Shown piece after piece: positions 25,039-34,986 of a DNA stretch of 64,000 nucleotides (position 1 is its first letter; each line of letters starts with the position of its first letter). The stretch lies in assembly GCF_900110605.1 (NCBI RefSeq), contig NZ_FOFI01000002.1, positions 558,001 through 622,000 on the forward strand, read 5' to 3'. A program made the position numbers and the translations under genes. The stretch is from Epilithonimonas lactis. Lineage in GTDB: Bacteria > Bacteroidota > Bacteroidia > Flavobacteriales > Weeksellaceae. The notes beneath the pieces are model-generated. The model was not told where the DNA came from. It saw only the letters and a list, made by a program, of their open reading frames with translations, and did not search any database.

Positions 25039-27195
25039 ATGATTAAGAAACTCTTTTATCTGGTAATTTTCTTGACTTATCTGATGATAAATTCTCAGGT
25101 AAAGGAAAATCTTGTCATCCCAAAAAATCCAAGAATTGGACTTTCGCTGTCCGGCGGTGGAGCCAAAGGTTTTACACACGTTGGTGTTTTGAAGGTTTTA
25201 GATTCTCTTGGTGTTAAAATAGACTACATCTCCGGAACAAGTATGGGCGCGATTGTGGGTGGTTTGTACGCTTCCGGATACACGGGAAAAGACATTGAGA
25301 AAATCGTGATGGATACGGATTTCTATTCATTGATTACCGACCCAAAAACGCGTCAGGAAACGTCATTTTTCAATAAAAGTGTGGACAAATATCTGTTGAC
25401 AATTCCGCTAAGAAATGGTAAAGTTTCCTTTCCATCATCCATCAGTACTGGTCAAAGAAACATTTATCTCCTCAAAGAATTAATGAAAAACGTCTCGAAC
25501 ATCGATGATTTTTCCAAATTGCCAATTCCATTTATGTGCGTTGCTACGAACATAGAAAGTGGCGAAATGAAGGTTTTTGAAAAAGGAGATTTGGTGTCTT
25601 CCATATTGGCAAGTTCAGCTTTTCCTTCACTTTTGGAGCCTGTGAAAATTGGTGACAGTATTTATGTTGATGGTGCGATGAGCGTTAATTATCCTTCGAA
25701 ACCTTTGAAAGACAAGGGCATTGACATTGTGATTGGCGTGGATTTAAATCAACCTTTAACGAAGCGAGACAATCTAAATAGTGTAATTTCAATTCTGAAT
25801 CAGGTCATTGATTTTGGTATTCAAAAAGAAACCAAAAACCAATATAAATATACAGATATCAACATCAAACCAAATCTTACTGGCATCACGGCGACCAGCT
25901 ACGACAGCAAACGTCAAATCCTTGACAGTGGTTACGTGGAAGCCTTGAAATACACGGATATACTGAAAGAATTACCAAAACGAAATTTCGAAAGGGTCAG
26001 GTCTTCCATCAACCCCATCTTCTCAAACGTTTACAAAATTGACAGCCTCGTGGTCGATAACGCCAAAATCTACAGGTCGAACTACATTCGTGGAAAAATG
26101 GGGCTTAAAATCCCTTCTATGCAGACTTACGGAAGCATCAACAAAATGCTGGATAAGCTCTACGCGACCAACAATTACAAGTTCATCAACTACGATATCG
26201 TGCAGGAGAACAACAGCAATTACCTCAAGCTAAATGTAACCGAAGACGAAACCCGACATTTCCTGAAAATCGGTCTGCATTACGATGAGATTTTCAAAAC
26301 CGGATTGCTTTTAAATTACTCAGCAAAACGACTGCTATTTAGAAATTCGAATCTTTCTTTGGATATTGTCGTGGGAGATAAACCTCGGTATTATTTCAAT
26401 TATTTTATCGATAATGGCTACATTCCAGGATTTGGGATTTACTCCTCAGCAATGAGTTTTGATTTGAAAAATTCTGATAACAACACGATAGAAAGTTGGG
26501 ACTGGTTCAGAAACGAAGTTTTTATCCAATCCGTTTGGAAAGATAAATTTGCAATGGGAGGCGGACTCAGCTACGATTATTTCGAAAGCGATAAAAATGG
26601 CGCAGATAAGAAAGATGCCAAATTTATGAATCCGTATGTCTTCCTGAAAAGTGATACGCAGAATGACAAAGATTTTCCTACGAAAGGATTTTATTTCAAT
26701 GCTGAAGGGAAAATCATTGACTTGTTTAGCGACGAAATAGATAAGAAACCATTGCTAGTGAAAGCAGACATCAAGATGAATTTCTACATCTCTAAGCTTT
26801 TCACGTATCGCCTGAATTTATACGGTGGAATTACGATTGGGGAAAATCTCCCATCATTTTACCAATACAGAATTGGTGGAATCTTTGAACAGAACATCGT
26901 TAACTTTAAAAGATTTGCAGGCTTTCAATTTGGATTACTCAATGACAACAATATTTTCCTTGCATCCAATGATTTTCAATTGCGATTCGGCAAGAATTAT
27001 TTTCTGGTCGGTAATTTCAGTTTTGCAAACCTTTTCGACTCCATCAAATTCGAAGATGCAGTCAAACTTAATTACAGTTCCATCGGTTTGACGGCGGGCT
27101 ACAAATCGCCCTTCGGGCAAGTAAAATTGAATCTGAGCAAATCACTCAACAACCACAAAGCTATTTTCAGTGTTATTTTAGGACACTGGTTTTAA
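25039..27195 (+). CDS. patatin-like phospholipase with C-terminal outer-membrane barrel
   Basis: This 718-aa protein has an N-terminal signal (MIKKLFYLVIFLTYLMINSQ), then the patatin set: oxyanion loop SLSGGGAKGFTHVG, nucleophile GTSMG, and catalytic Asp in DGAMSVNYP. Residues from about 320 form a POTRA-like linker, followed by a beta-barrel part of alternating aromatic strands ending in VILGHWF, a terminal-Phe signature of outer-membrane proteins. The layout matches PlpD-like type Vd autotransporters or surface-antigen fusions, so a lipase exposed at the outer membrane is likely. It is co-transcribed with murF-alr and ybeY. Confidence 0.9.
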   Translation: MIKKLFYLVIFLTYLMINSQVKENLVIPKNPRIGLSLSGGGAKGFTHVGVLKVLDSLGVKIDYISGTSMGAIVGGLYASGYTGKDIEKIVMDTDFYSLITDPKTRQETSFFNKSVDKYLLTIPLRNGKVSFPSSISTGQRNIYLLKELMKNVSNIDDFSKLPIPFMCVATNIESGEMKVFEKGDLVSSILASSAFPSLLEPVKIGDSIYVDGAMSVNYPSKPLKDKGIDIVIGVDLNQPLTKRDNLNSVISILNQVIDFGIQKETKNQYKYTDINIKPNLTGITATSYDSKRQILDSGYVEALKYTDILKELPKRNFERVRSSINPIFSNVYKIDSLVVDNAKIYRSNYIRGKMGLKIPSMQTYGSINKMLDKLYATNNYKFINYDIVQENNSNYLKLNVTEDETRHFLKIGLHYDEIFKTGLLLNYSAKRLLFRNSNLSLDIVVGDKPRYYFNYFIDNGYIPGFGIYSSAMSFDLKNSDNNTIESWDWFRNEVFIQSVWKDKFAMGGGLSYDYFESDKNGADKKDAKFMNPYVFLKSDTQNDKDFPTKGFYFNAEGKIIDLFSDEIDKKPLLVKADIKMNFYISKLFTYRLNLYGGITIGENLPSFYQYRIGGIFEQNIVNFKRFAGFQFGLLNDNNIFLASNDFQLRFGKNYFLVGNFSFANLFDSIKFEDAVKLNYSSIGLTAGYKSPFGQVKLNLSKSLNNHKAIFSVILGHWF

Positions 27196-27199
27196 CATT

Positions 27200-27616
27200 A
27201 TGATAAACTATTTTTTCGAAAACATCGACCCAAAAAAGATAGATTCCAACATTTCAATTTGGTTGGAGGATTTGATTCTTTCCGAGAACAAAAAGCTTGG
27301 TGACATCAATTACATCTTTTGCGACGATGACTATTTGCTGAAGGTCAATCAAGATTATCTCGACCACGATTATTACACAGACATCATCACGTTTGATTAT
27401 GTGAAGGGGACAACCATCTCAGGAGATATTTTCGTATCTTTGCCCCGCATTTTGGACAACGCTTCTACCCTATCGCAGGATTCAGAAAAGGAGTTCCGCA
27501 GAGTTTTGGCTCACGGCATTCTTCATCTCTGCGGTTACAAGGACAAAACAGAGGAAGAAGAATCCACAATGCGCCAAAAAGAAGATTTTTATATCAACCG
27601 ATATTCAAATTTTTAG
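27200..27616 (+). CDS. ybeY: endoribonuclease YbeY / rRNA maturation factor
   Basis: This 138-aa protein carries the zinc site HGILHLCGYKDKTEEEES (about 110-127), the Bacteroidota variant of the HGxLHLxGYDH motif, preceded by DIITFDY and GDIFVSLPR. It acts in 16S rRNA 3'-end maturation and ribosome quality control. It follows the patatin gene after 4 bases and ends at a family B repeat. Confidence 0.9.
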   Translation: MINYFFENIDPKKIDSNISIWLEDLILSENKKLGDINYIFCDDDYLLKVNQDYLDHDYYTDIITFDYVKGTTISGDIFVSLPRILDNASTLSQDSEKEFRRVLAHGILHLCGYKDKTEEEESTMRQKEDFYINRYSNF

Positions 27617-27734
27617 GAGCTAATCCTGCTTTCCGCTATATCTTTTTTGTTTTTTTCAGAACATTTGTCAATCCAATAGAAGTGATTGCGCAAAAAAACA
27701 AAAAAGGATGCCGCTGCAATCAGGGCTAGTTACG
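27616..27734 (+). repeat. intergenic repeat family B, copy 1
   Basis: It begins at the ybeY stop and ends with ATCAGGGCTAGTTACG (27719-27734), which recurs exactly in copy 2. A perfect 15-bp inverted repeat, CTTTTTTGTTTTTTT (27642-27656) with AAAAAAACAAAAAAG (27692-27706), forms its core and would also act as a terminator. Confidence 0.7.
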
Positions 27735-27762
27735 ATTAGTATTTAAAAGAAATTTTCGATAA

Positions 27763-27778
27763 TGTTTCACGTGGAACA
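27763..27778. promoter_or_regulatory. parS site
   Basis: TGTTTCACGTGGAACA, reverse complement TGTTCCACGTGAAACA, fully matches the parS consensus TGTTNCACGTGAAACA. It lies 64 bases before the mnmG start. Confidence 0.8.
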
Positions 27779-27842
27779 TATCGATTTAAATTATCAAATT
27801 TTATTGCTATTAGCGATTTGCTACTAGCCAAAAGCAAATAAA

Positions 27843-29705
27843 ATGATTACAGAAATATACGACGTTATCGTCGTTGGTGCAGGCCACGCAGGTTGTGAAG
27901 CCGCAGCTGCAGCAGCCAATTTAGGCTCCAAAACACTTTTGGTCACAATGAATATGCAGACCATTGGACAAATGAGTTGCAACCCGGCAATGGGAGGTAT
28001 TGCGAAAGGACAAATCGTTCGTGAGATTGATGCAATGGGCGGATATTCCGGAATCATCGCAGACAAATCAGCCATCCAATTCAAGATGTTGAACCTTTCC
28101 AAAGGTCCGGCAATGTGGTCACCAAGAACTCAAAACGACAGAATGCTTTTCGCCGAAGAATGGCGTTTAGCATTGGAAAATACACCAAACCTTGACTTCT
28201 TTCAGGATATGGTAAAAAGCTTAATTATCGAAAATGGTAAGGCAGTTGGCGTTGTCACAGGCTTGGGAATTGAAATCAAATCAAAGTCTGTAGTTCTCAC
28301 AAACGGAACGTTCCTTAATGGTTTGATTCACGTTGGGGACAAACAATTAGGTGGTGGAAGAATGGGCGAACCAAGAGCTTTCGGAATCACAGAGCAATTG
28401 GTTTCATTAGGTTTCGAATCTGGAAGAATGAAAACAGGAACGCCTCCAAGAGTTGACGGAAGAAGCCTCGATTATTCCAAAATGGAAGAACAAAAAGGCG
28501 ATGAAAATCCTCAGAAATTCAGTTATTTAGATACACCAAAGTTAACCAAACAATTAAGCTGTCACATTGTCTATACCAACGAAACAGTTCACGATATTTT
28601 ACGTGAAGGTTTTGACAGAAGCCCAATGTTCAACGGAACGATTCAAAGTACTGGACCAAGATATTGCCCGAGTATTGAAGATAAAATCAACCGTTTTGCA
28701 GAAAGAAACAGACACCAACTTTTCGTAGAACCAGAAGGTTGGAAAACAGTTGAAATCTATGTGAATGGTTTCAGTTCATCACTTCCGGAAGATGTTCAAA
28801 TCAAAGCAATGAGACATATTCCAGGCTTCGAAAACGTCAAAGTTTTCCGTCCGGGATACGCGATAGAATATGATTACTTCCCTCCTACCCAACTCTATCA
28901 TACGCTTGAAACTAAACTGATTCAAAACCTATATTTCGCTGGGCAAATCAATGGAACGACTGGTTATGAAGAAGCAGCCGGACAAGGCTTGATGGCGGGT
29001 ATTAATGCGCACAACAAAGTCCACGACAAGGGTGAATTCATTCTCAACAGAGATGAGGCTTATATCGGCGTTCTTATCGATGATTTGATTACAAAAGGAA
29101 CCGAGGAGCCTTACAGAATGTTCACTTCCCGTGCAGAATATAGATTGCTTCTAAGACAAGATAATGCAGACATCAGATTAACAGAAAAAGCTTACAATCT
29201 AGGTTTAGCAAAAGAAGAAAGATTAAGAAATGTCCAAGAAAAAATCACAAAAAGTGATGAATTGGAAGCTTACTTAAGAGAAACTTCTATAAAACCAAAC
29301 ACTATCAATCCAATTCTTGAAAGCATTGAATCTTCTATTGTAGACCAAGCTTACAGAGCTTCTCATTACTTGACTCGTCCAAATATGACGTTGGAAAAGC
29401 TAGAAGAAATTCAAACTATAAAAGATATTACTTCAGCCTATAAGGAAGAAGTCCGAGAACAAGCTGAAATCAACATAAAGTACAAAGGTTACATCGAGAA
29501 AGAAAAGGAAAATGTGGCCAAACTAAACCGTTTGGAAACCATCAAAATCCCTGAAGATTTCGATTATTCTAAACTATCATCTCTATCTACAGAAGCCAAG
29601 CAAAAGATGACGAAAGTAAGACCAGTAACTATCGCTCAAGCTGGAAGAATCAGCGGTGTTTCTCCTTCTGATATCAATGTTTTATTGATTTATTTAGGAA
29701 GATAA
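27843..29705 (+). CDS. mnmG: tRNA uridine-5-carboxymethylaminomethyl modification enzyme
   Basis: This 620-aa protein has the family's usual length. The FAD-binding VVGAGHAGCEAAAAAANLGS is at the N-terminus, followed by MSCNPAMGGIAKGQIVREID, FLNGLIHVG, GGGRMGEPRA, MKTGTPPRVDGRS and FAGQINGTTGYEEAAGQGL. With MnmE (not in the window) it installs the carboxymethylaminomethyl group on wobble uridine of certain tRNAs. It is bracketed by two parS sites. In many bacteria this gene lies near the replication origin. Confidence 0.97.
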   Translation: MITEIYDVIVVGAGHAGCEAAAAAANLGSKTLLVTMNMQTIGQMSCNPAMGGIAKGQIVREIDAMGGYSGIIADKSAIQFKMLNLSKGPAMWSPRTQNDRMLFAEEWRLALENTPNLDFFQDMVKSLIIENGKAVGVVTGLGIEIKSKSVVLTNGTFLNGLIHVGDKQLGGGRMGEPRAFGITEQLVSLGFESGRMKTGTPPRVDGRSLDYSKMEEQKGDENPQKFSYLDTPKLTKQLSCHIVYTNETVHDILREGFDRSPMFNGTIQSTGPRYCPSIEDKINRFAERNRHQLFVEPEGWKTVEIYVNGFSSSLPEDVQIKAMRHIPGFENVKVFRPGYAIEYDYFPPTQLYHTLETKLIQNLYFAGQINGTTGYEEAAGQGLMAGINAHNKVHDKGEFILNRDEAYIGVLIDDLITKGTEEPYRMFTSRAEYRLLLRQDNADIRLTEKAYNLGLAKEERLRNVQEKITKSDELEAYLRETSIKPNTINPILESIESSIVDQAYRASHYLTRPNMTLEKLEEIQTIKDITSAYKEEVREQAEINIKYKGYIEKEKENVAKLNRLETIKIPEDFDYSKLSSLSTEAKQKMTKVRPVTIAQAGRISGVSPSDINVLLIYLGR

Positions 29706-29712
29706 TTTATAA

Positions 29713-29728
29713 TGTTCCACGTGAAACA
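29713..29728. promoter_or_regulatory. parS site
   Basis: TGTTCCACGTGAAACA matches the consensus TGTTNCACGTGAAACA exactly. It starts 7 bases after the mnmG stop, about 1.95 kb from the site before mnmG. Confidence 0.85.
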
Positions 29729-29797
29729 TTATTATTCAAAGTTCAATATTCCGAGTTTATCACTTTGATTATTGAACTTTAAACTTTGAATTAATAT

Positions 29798-30619
29798 ATG
29801 AAAATTAAAGACCATTTTCTTTCTCAGGAAGAATTCGAAATTATAGAATCTGAAACAAAAGGTGTTTTCAAAACAGCTCCTATCCCATCGAATATTTCCA
29901 AATATTATGAGAGTGAAGATTATATTTCGCATCATCAGGACACAGGAAGTTTGAAGGAGAAAGTTTACAAGTTTTTACAATCTTTCAATCTTCAATACAA
30001 GAAAACGATTCTTCTGGACAGAATAAAAAAGGATTCTAAAGTTTTAGATTACGGTTGCGGTGCGGGAGAATTTGTAAAATATATTGAAAATGATTTTGAA
30101 ACTTTCGGGTTTGAACCAAATTCGGATGCAAGAAATGCAGCCAAAAATAAGACTTCAAAGGCAAAAATTATTGATGATTTAAGTTCAATAGAAAATCAAA
30201 GTCTGGACGCCATTACGCTTTGGCACGTTTTCGAACACATCGAAAATCAAAAAGAAATGCTGGATGCTTTTCATTCAAAATTAAAGGAAAAAGGTTTATT
30301 AATTATCGCAGTTCCTAACCCTACTTCTTACGATGCGAAACATTACAAAGAATTTTGGGCGGCTTATGATGTACCAAGACACATCTATCATTTTTCAAAA
30401 AACGGAATGGAAAATTTGATTTCTAAAAATCCAGATTGGAAATTAAGAAAAATCAAACCGCTCCTACTCGATTCATTTTATATCTCAATGTTGAGTGAAA
30501 AATATAAGAAATCACCTCTTTTTTGGCTAAAAGCTGTCATCCACGGAACTATTTCTAACGTAAAAGCACTTTTTAACACCGAATTTTCGAGTTTGATATA
30601 TATTATTGAAAAAAGATAG
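29798..30619 (+). CDS. class I SAM-dependent methyltransferase
   Basis: This 273-aa protein has motif I, VLDYGCGAGEFVKYI (about 86-100), an acidic residue after strand 2 (GFEPNSDAR), and LWHVFEHIENQKEML, followed by PNPTSYDAKHYKEFWAAYDV and PRHIYHFS, the pattern of methyltransferase domain 23 proteins found in sugar or ubiquinone-like pathways. The substrate is unknown. It lies 92 bases after mnmG, behind a parS site, and converges with pgk at a strong terminator. Confidence 0.85.
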   Translation: MKIKDHFLSQEEFEIIESETKGVFKTAPIPSNISKYYESEDYISHHQDTGSLKEKVYKFLQSFNLQYKKTILLDRIKKDSKVLDYGCGAGEFVKYIENDFETFGFEPNSDARNAAKNKTSKAKIIDDLSSIENQSLDAITLWHVFEHIENQKEMLDAFHSKLKEKGLLIIAVPNPTSYDAKHYKEFWAAYDVPRHIYHFSKNGMENLISKNPDWKLRKIKPLLLDSFYISMLSEKYKKSPLFWLKAVIHGTISNVKALFNTEFSSLIYIIEKR

Positions 30620-30789
30620 AAAATCGATTTTTGAGTACTTTCTGAAGGTCAATTTTCAGACATTTTGTTCAAAATTTGTTAATAATTACAAAAATCTAGG
30701 AATTTGGCCGAATTTCTAAATTTTACAAAAGTCCTTGAGAATCGCTTAAAATATTTTTCTTGAAGATAATTCAAGTACAGACAAAAATA

Positions 30790-30818
30790 AAACCGACAAA
30801 TTACTTTGTCGGTTTTTT
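30790..30818. terminator. bidirectional terminator
   Basis: An 11-bp perfect stem (AAACCGACAAA with TTTGTCGGTTT) and a TTAC loop have T residues on one side and A residues on the other. It serves both the methyltransferase and pgk transcripts. Confidence 0.85.
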
Positions 30819-30842
30819 TATATTTTAGAAAATAAATTATTC

Positions 30843-32033
30843 CTATTTGTTGATTGCAGCAACACCTGGAAGTTCTAACCCTTCCAAACTTTCCAACATT
30901 GCTCCTCCACCAGTCGAAACATAACTTACTTTGTCAGAATATCCGAATTGTTTCACAAACGCAACACTGTCTCCTCCTCCAACTAATGAGAACGCGCCAA
31001 GTTTAGTTGCTTCAGCAATACTTTCACCTAAAGCTTTAGTTCCATCAGCAAAATTTGACATTTCGAAAACACCTATTGGACCATTCCAGAGAATCGTTCT
31101 GGAGTTTAACAAGACATCATTGAAGATTTCTCTTGATTTTGGGCCTGCATCCAAACCTTGCCAATCTTCAGGGATTTCTCTGATGTCAGCTACTTTCTTC
31201 TCAGCTTCGTTATTGAAATCATCAGCAATAATAACATCTGTCGGAAGATAAACTTCTACATTGTGTTCTTTTGCTTTCTCAAGAATTTCAAGCGCTAAAC
31301 TTAATTTATCATCTTCAACAATTGATTGTCCGATTTTTCCGCCCAATGCTTTGATGAATGTGAAAGACATTCCACCACCGATGATTAAGTTATCAATTGC
31401 TGGAAGAATATTTTCTATAATTGTAATCTTTGTAGAAACTTTAGAACCACCAAGTATCGCAGTTACAGGCTTTTCACCAGATTTTAAAACTTTATCGATG
31501 GCAATTAATTCATTTTCCATCAGTAAACCGAAAAATTTAGTAGAAGGGAAAAACTCAGCGATTACAGCAGTAGAAGCGTGCGCTCTGTGAGCAGTTCCAA
31601 AGGCATCATTCACATAAGCATCACCTAATTTTGATAACTTCTCAGCAAAAGCTTCGTCACCTTTCTCTTCCTCACTATGAAAACGTAGATTCTCCAACAA
31701 AAGAATTTCGCCAGGTTGAAGTTCAGCAGAAGCTTGCTCAGCCTTCTCTCCTATTGATTCGTCCACAAATTTCACTTCTTTACCAAGAACAGAAGAAACT
31801 TCATCCAGAATATTTTTAAGAGAATATTTGTCGTTTACTTCGCCTTTTGGTCTTCCAAGGTGCGTCATTAGGATTACAGAACCGCCATCAGCAAGGATTT
31901 TATCTACAGTTGGTTTCACAGAAACAATTCTGGTATTGTCCGTCACTTTCAGATTTTCGTCCTGAGGAACATTGAAGTCAACGCGTACTAAGGCTTTTTT
32001 GTTTTTAAAATCGAAATCTTTTATCGTTTTCAT
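30843..32033 (-). CDS. pgk: phosphoglycerate kinase
   Basis: This 396-aa protein has the family's usual length: [19 protein letters not shown] near the start, [36 protein letters not shown], the ADP-site region [12 protein letters not shown], and [10 protein letters not shown], then the nucleotide loop [11 protein letters not shown]. It transfers phosphate between 1,3-bisphosphoglycerate and ADP in glycolysis. It is the leftmost gene of a divergent pair with rpiB across the candidate origin. A well-formed promoter lies upstream. Confidence 0.98.
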   Translation of the reverse strand: MKTIKDFDFKNKKALVRVDFNVPQDENLKVTDNTRIVSVKPTVDKILADGGSVILMTHLGRPKGEVNDKYSLKNILDEVSSVLGKEVKFVDESIGEKAEQASAELQPGEILLLENLRFHSEEEKGDEAFAEKLSKLGDAYVNDAFGTAHRAHASTAVIAEFFPSTKFFGLLMENELIAIDKVLKSGEKPVTAILGGSKVSTKITIIENILPAIDNLIIGGGMSFTFIKALGGKIGQSIVEDDKLSLALEILEKAKEHNVEVYLPTDVIIADDFNNEAEKKVADIREIPEDWQGLDAGPKSREIFNDVLLNSRTILWNGPIGVFEMSNFADGTKALGESIAEATKLGAFSLVGGGDSVAFVKQFGYSDKVSYVSTGGGAMLESLEGLELPGVAAINK

Positions 32034-32095
32034 TAAATAATATTTTTAAAGTTTTTATTAAAAAGAACAGAATAAATCCTGCCCTCTTTGTTTCA

Positions 32096-32124
32096 CAAAT
32101 TTAAAACTTATTCTTCCCTTTCAA
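32096..32124 (-). promoter_or_regulatory. promoter of pgk (-33 TTG, -7 TAAATTTG)
   Basis: On the minus strand, TTG (32122-32124) and TAAATTTG (32096-32103) are separated by 18 bases, within the known Bacteroidota spacing for TTG and TAnnTTTG. Transcription would begin about 55 bases before the pgk ATG. Confidence 0.6.
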
Positions 32125-32270
32125 AAATTTAATTTGCAAAAAGAATCCACAAACCTTCATTACATTATTATACATCTCTTTTTCTTTTTATAAAAAAATA
32201 ATATTGTAGTCTATTGTTGTAGTGCGGTAGTATGCGGAGAAATAAAACTTGATTATTTCATCACACGAAA

Positions 32271-32715
32271 TGTGGATTAATGAGTAGGTTTTCAACATTA
32301 ATTTAATATTGATAATCAAATCTTTATGATTGTTATCAACAAATGTTTGTAATTAATTTCCGTTATCAATATTAGAAACCATTCTGGGGATAAACTTCCT
32401 TGAAGTGAACCAAAACTAATTTGAAATAAAGAATTGAAGTTGTCAGAAAATAGTCCATTACTAAAAATTATTAGTTATAAAAAGAAATACTTGGCAGAAG
32501 TTATCCACAGGTTTTCTAACAATTTCTAACATTCTATTATCTTTTTATTAATGATTGTAAAATTTGATTATTTAATTGTCATCATTAATTTTATATTGTT
32601 GATATTTAAATAATTAATCCGATGTATTCTTGATAATTGTATTAAAATAGTATGCCAACATTAATAAAATATGTATTAATTTTATCCTTGAAATAAATCT
32701 ATTAAATCAAACGAA
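32271..32715. other. candidate replication origin: DnaA-box cluster plus AT-rich stretch
   Basis: The 682-base gap between divergent pgk and rpiB contains no ORF. DnaA-box-like 9-mers (consensus TTATCCACA) are TTATCCACA (32501-32509, perfect, plus), TTATCAACA (32333-32341, plus), TAATCCACA (32271-32279, minus) and TTATCCCCA (32385-32393, minus), the last three with one mismatch. A weaker TTATCAATA lies at 32363. From about 32510 to 32715 the DNA is almost pure A/T and suits a DNA unwinding element. Three parS sites lie within 8 kb. An origin role is inferred; no GC-skew test was possible. Confidence 0.5.
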
Positions 32716-33147
32716 ATGAAAAAGATTGCAATAGCCTGTGACCACGCGGGTTTTGAGTATAAAGAACTAATCAAAAAATACCTCGACGGCAAGTATGAAG
32801 TCCAAGATTTTGGCACCTACTCTGCTGATTCTGTTGATTATCCCGACTTTGTGCATCCATCTGCAACCTCTGTAGAAAATGGAGAAAATGAACTGGGAAT
32901 TTTGATTTGTGGAAGCGGAAACGGCGTACAAATCACCGCTAACAAACATCAAAAAATCAGATGTGCGCTTTGCTGGATGCCAGAAATTGCATCTTTGGCA
33001 AGACAACACAACGATGCAAATATGATTTCGATTCCTGCAAGATTCATTTCAAAAGAATTGGCATTCGAGATTGTAGATAAGTTTCTGACCACGGATTTTG
33101 AAGGTGGCAGACACCAAAACAGAGTTGATAAAATCGCAATTTGCTAA
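32716..33147 (+). CDS. rpiB: ribose-5-phosphate isomerase B
   Basis: This 143-aa protein of the RpiB/LacA family has IACDHAGFEYKELIKKYL at the start, VDYPDFVHPSA, the anion-hole loop ILICGSGNGVQITANK, then RCALCW and ARQHNDANMISIPARFI. It interconverts ribulose 5-phosphate and ribose 5-phosphate in the pentose phosphate pathway. It diverges from pgk over the candidate origin and ends at a strong terminator. Confidence 0.95.
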   Translation: MKKIAIACDHAGFEYKELIKKYLDGKYEVQDFGTYSADSVDYPDFVHPSATSVENGENELGILICGSGNGVQITANKHQKIRCALCWMPEIASLARQHNDANMISIPARFISKELAFEIVDKFLTTDFEGGRHQNRVDKIAIC

Positions 33148-33153
33148 ACATAA

Positions 33154-33188
33154 AAAGCCTGTAATTTCTAAGATTACAGGCTTTATTT
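33154..33188 (+). terminator. intrinsic terminator after rpiB
   Basis: A 12-bp perfect stem (AAAGCCTGTAAT with ATTACAGGCTTT), a 7-nt loop and a T-rich end follow the rpiB stop by 6 bases. Confidence 0.85.
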
Positions 33189-33197
33189 TTAAAGTTA

Positions 33198-33205
33198 TAT
33201 CTTTG
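33198..33205 (+). promoter_or_regulatory. putative -7 box TATCTTTG
   Basis: It matches TAnnTTTG and lies 119 bases before the AlbA_2 protein start, just after the rpiB terminator, so it likely drives that gene with a leader of about 110 nt. Confidence 0.45.
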
Positions 33206-33324
33206 CAACGCATTTCACAGAGAAAGTTCTTTCTCACGAAACCATAAATTAATACAAAGGTTTCCCAAACTCCCCTATTTTATTTTATCTTTATTAACTA
33301 ATTTACAAAACTAATTTTTTTTCT

Positions 33325-34986
33325 ATGACTGAAAATGAATTACATCTTTTCCTGAAGAAAAATTTTCCTAAAGAGGATGAGAAATGTGAGTGGAAAGAGT
33401 TTAAAAACTTAAAGCATTCTGTTTCTGGTCATTTAGGCGAAGATATTATTTCTTATATCTCAGGAATTTCTAATTCAGGTGGTGGAAATCTTATTATTGG
33501 AATTGAAGATGGTACTTTAAAGATAGTTGGAATTCAAAACTTTCACGACTATAGTATTGATAATATTAAATTCAGAATATTAGGTAATTTAACGCATTTT
33601 GATTCGGATAATTTTGAAATTGAAGAAATAACGACGTCAGATACAAACAAGACTATATGGATTTTTAAAATCCCAAAACATCCTTTTAGACAATGTGTTT
33701 TTGCTCATAAAAAAGCTTGGCAAAGAATTGGTGAACATCTTATTGAGATTAGAGATGAACGAAAAGAAGCCATTATCTATGAAAATGTATTGATTGAAGA
33801 TTGGTCAAAAGAAATAATTGAGGAAGCTACAATTGATGACTTGGACGAAAATGCCATTATAAAAGCAAGACAAGAGTTTATAAAGAGGAATCCAAAATAT
33901 AACGATGATATTGATTCTTGGGATAATGCTAAGTTTCTGAACAAAGCTAAGCTAACAATCAAAGGAAAAATTACCAGAACTTGCTTTATTCTTCTGGGGA
34001 AAGAAGAAGAGGAGCACTTTTTGGATTCTGCAGTTAAAATACGATGGAATCTAAAAACTGTTGATAATCAGGACAAAGATTTTGAAATTTTCTCTATTCC
34101 ATTAATTCTTTCGGTTGATGAAATTTTTTTAAAAATCAGAAATCTTAAATACAGATATCTGAGAGAAGGAACCTTATTTCCGGATGAAGTCTTGAGATAT
34201 GACCCGTTTGTAATACGAGAGCCTTTGAACAATGCTATTGCGCATCAGGATTATAGCAAAAAATCCCGCATCAATGTTGTGGAGTTTGAAGATGACCATT
34301 TGGTTTTTTCTAACTATGGAACTTTTCTCCCAAATTCTGTAGAAGACGTTGTTTTAAAAGCTACGCCAGAAGAATCCTATAGAAATCCTTTTTTGGTCGA
34401 AGCGATGAGGAATCTCGGAATGATTGAAACGCAAGGTGGTGGAATTAGAAAAATTTTTAATTTCCAGAAACAAAGATTTTTTCCGTTGCCAGAATATGAT
34501 TTTGCTGACGGAAAAGTAAAAGTTACAATTACTGGTAAGGTAATCAACGAAGATTTTGCTAAAATTCTCATTAAAAATCCTGAGATTACATTAGAAGATA
34601 CATTAGTTCTAGATAAGGTCCAAAAGAAAAAAAGTCTTGATGATGTTGAATTTAATTATCTTAAAAAGAAGAGATTCATAGAGGGAAGAAAAGGAAGTAA
34701 TTATTTATCTTATAATGTAATAGAACCAACAAAAGACAAAGACCTTTTAGCAGAATATATTAGTAATAGAGGCTTAGACGATAAGTATTTTAAAGAGTTA
34801 ATATTAGAATTTTTAGCTAAGTCAGGCAAAGCAAAAAGAAAAGATATAGATAATCTTATTATACCTAAATTATCTCCTGTTCTTAATGATTCAAAGAAAA
34901 AAAATAAGGTAACAAATCTTCTTACTTACTTACGAGTGGAGGGTAAAATTAAAAGTTTACCAGGATATCTTTGGGAGAAAATTTAA
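33325..34986 (+). CDS. AlbA_2/Schlafen-type putative DNA-binding protein with GHKL-like ATP-binding domain
   Basis: This 553-aa protein has an N-terminal AlbA_2 domain (EWKEFKNLKHSVSGHLGEDI, then SYISGISNSGGGNLIIGIED, about 20-66). The middle domain has the HATPase-like motif IREPLNNAIAHQDYS (about 296-310), INVVEFEDDHLVFSNYGT, and MIETQGGGIRKIF. A winged-helix-rich C-terminus follows. Such proteins are annotated as ATP-dependent regulators or helicase-related proteins; some are defence-associated. It lies between the candidate origin and rnr and is more AT-rich than rnr, which may indicate transfer. Function is not established. Confidence 0.8.
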   Translation: MTENELHLFLKKNFPKEDEKCEWKEFKNLKHSVSGHLGEDIISYISGISNSGGGNLIIGIEDGTLKIVGIQNFHDYSIDNIKFRILGNLTHFDSDNFEIEEITTSDTNKTIWIFKIPKHPFRQCVFAHKKAWQRIGEHLIEIRDERKEAIIYENVLIEDWSKEIIEEATIDDLDENAIIKARQEFIKRNPKYNDDIDSWDNAKFLNKAKLTIKGKITRTCFILLGKEEEEHFLDSAVKIRWNLKTVDNQDKDFEIFSIPLILSVDEIFLKIRNLKYRYLREGTLFPDEVLRYDPFVIREPLNNAIAHQDYSKKSRINVVEFEDDHLVFSNYGTFLPNSVEDVVLKATPEESYRNPFLVEAMRNLGMIETQGGGIRKIFNFQKQRFFPLPEYDFADGKVKVTITGKVINEDFAKILIKNPEITLEDTLVLDKVQKKKSLDDVEFNYLKKKRFIEGRKGSNYLSYNVIEPTKDKDLLAEYISNRGLDDKYFKELILEFLAKSGKAKRKDIDNLIIPKLSPVLNDSKKKNKVTNLLTYLRVEGKIKSLPGYLWEKI

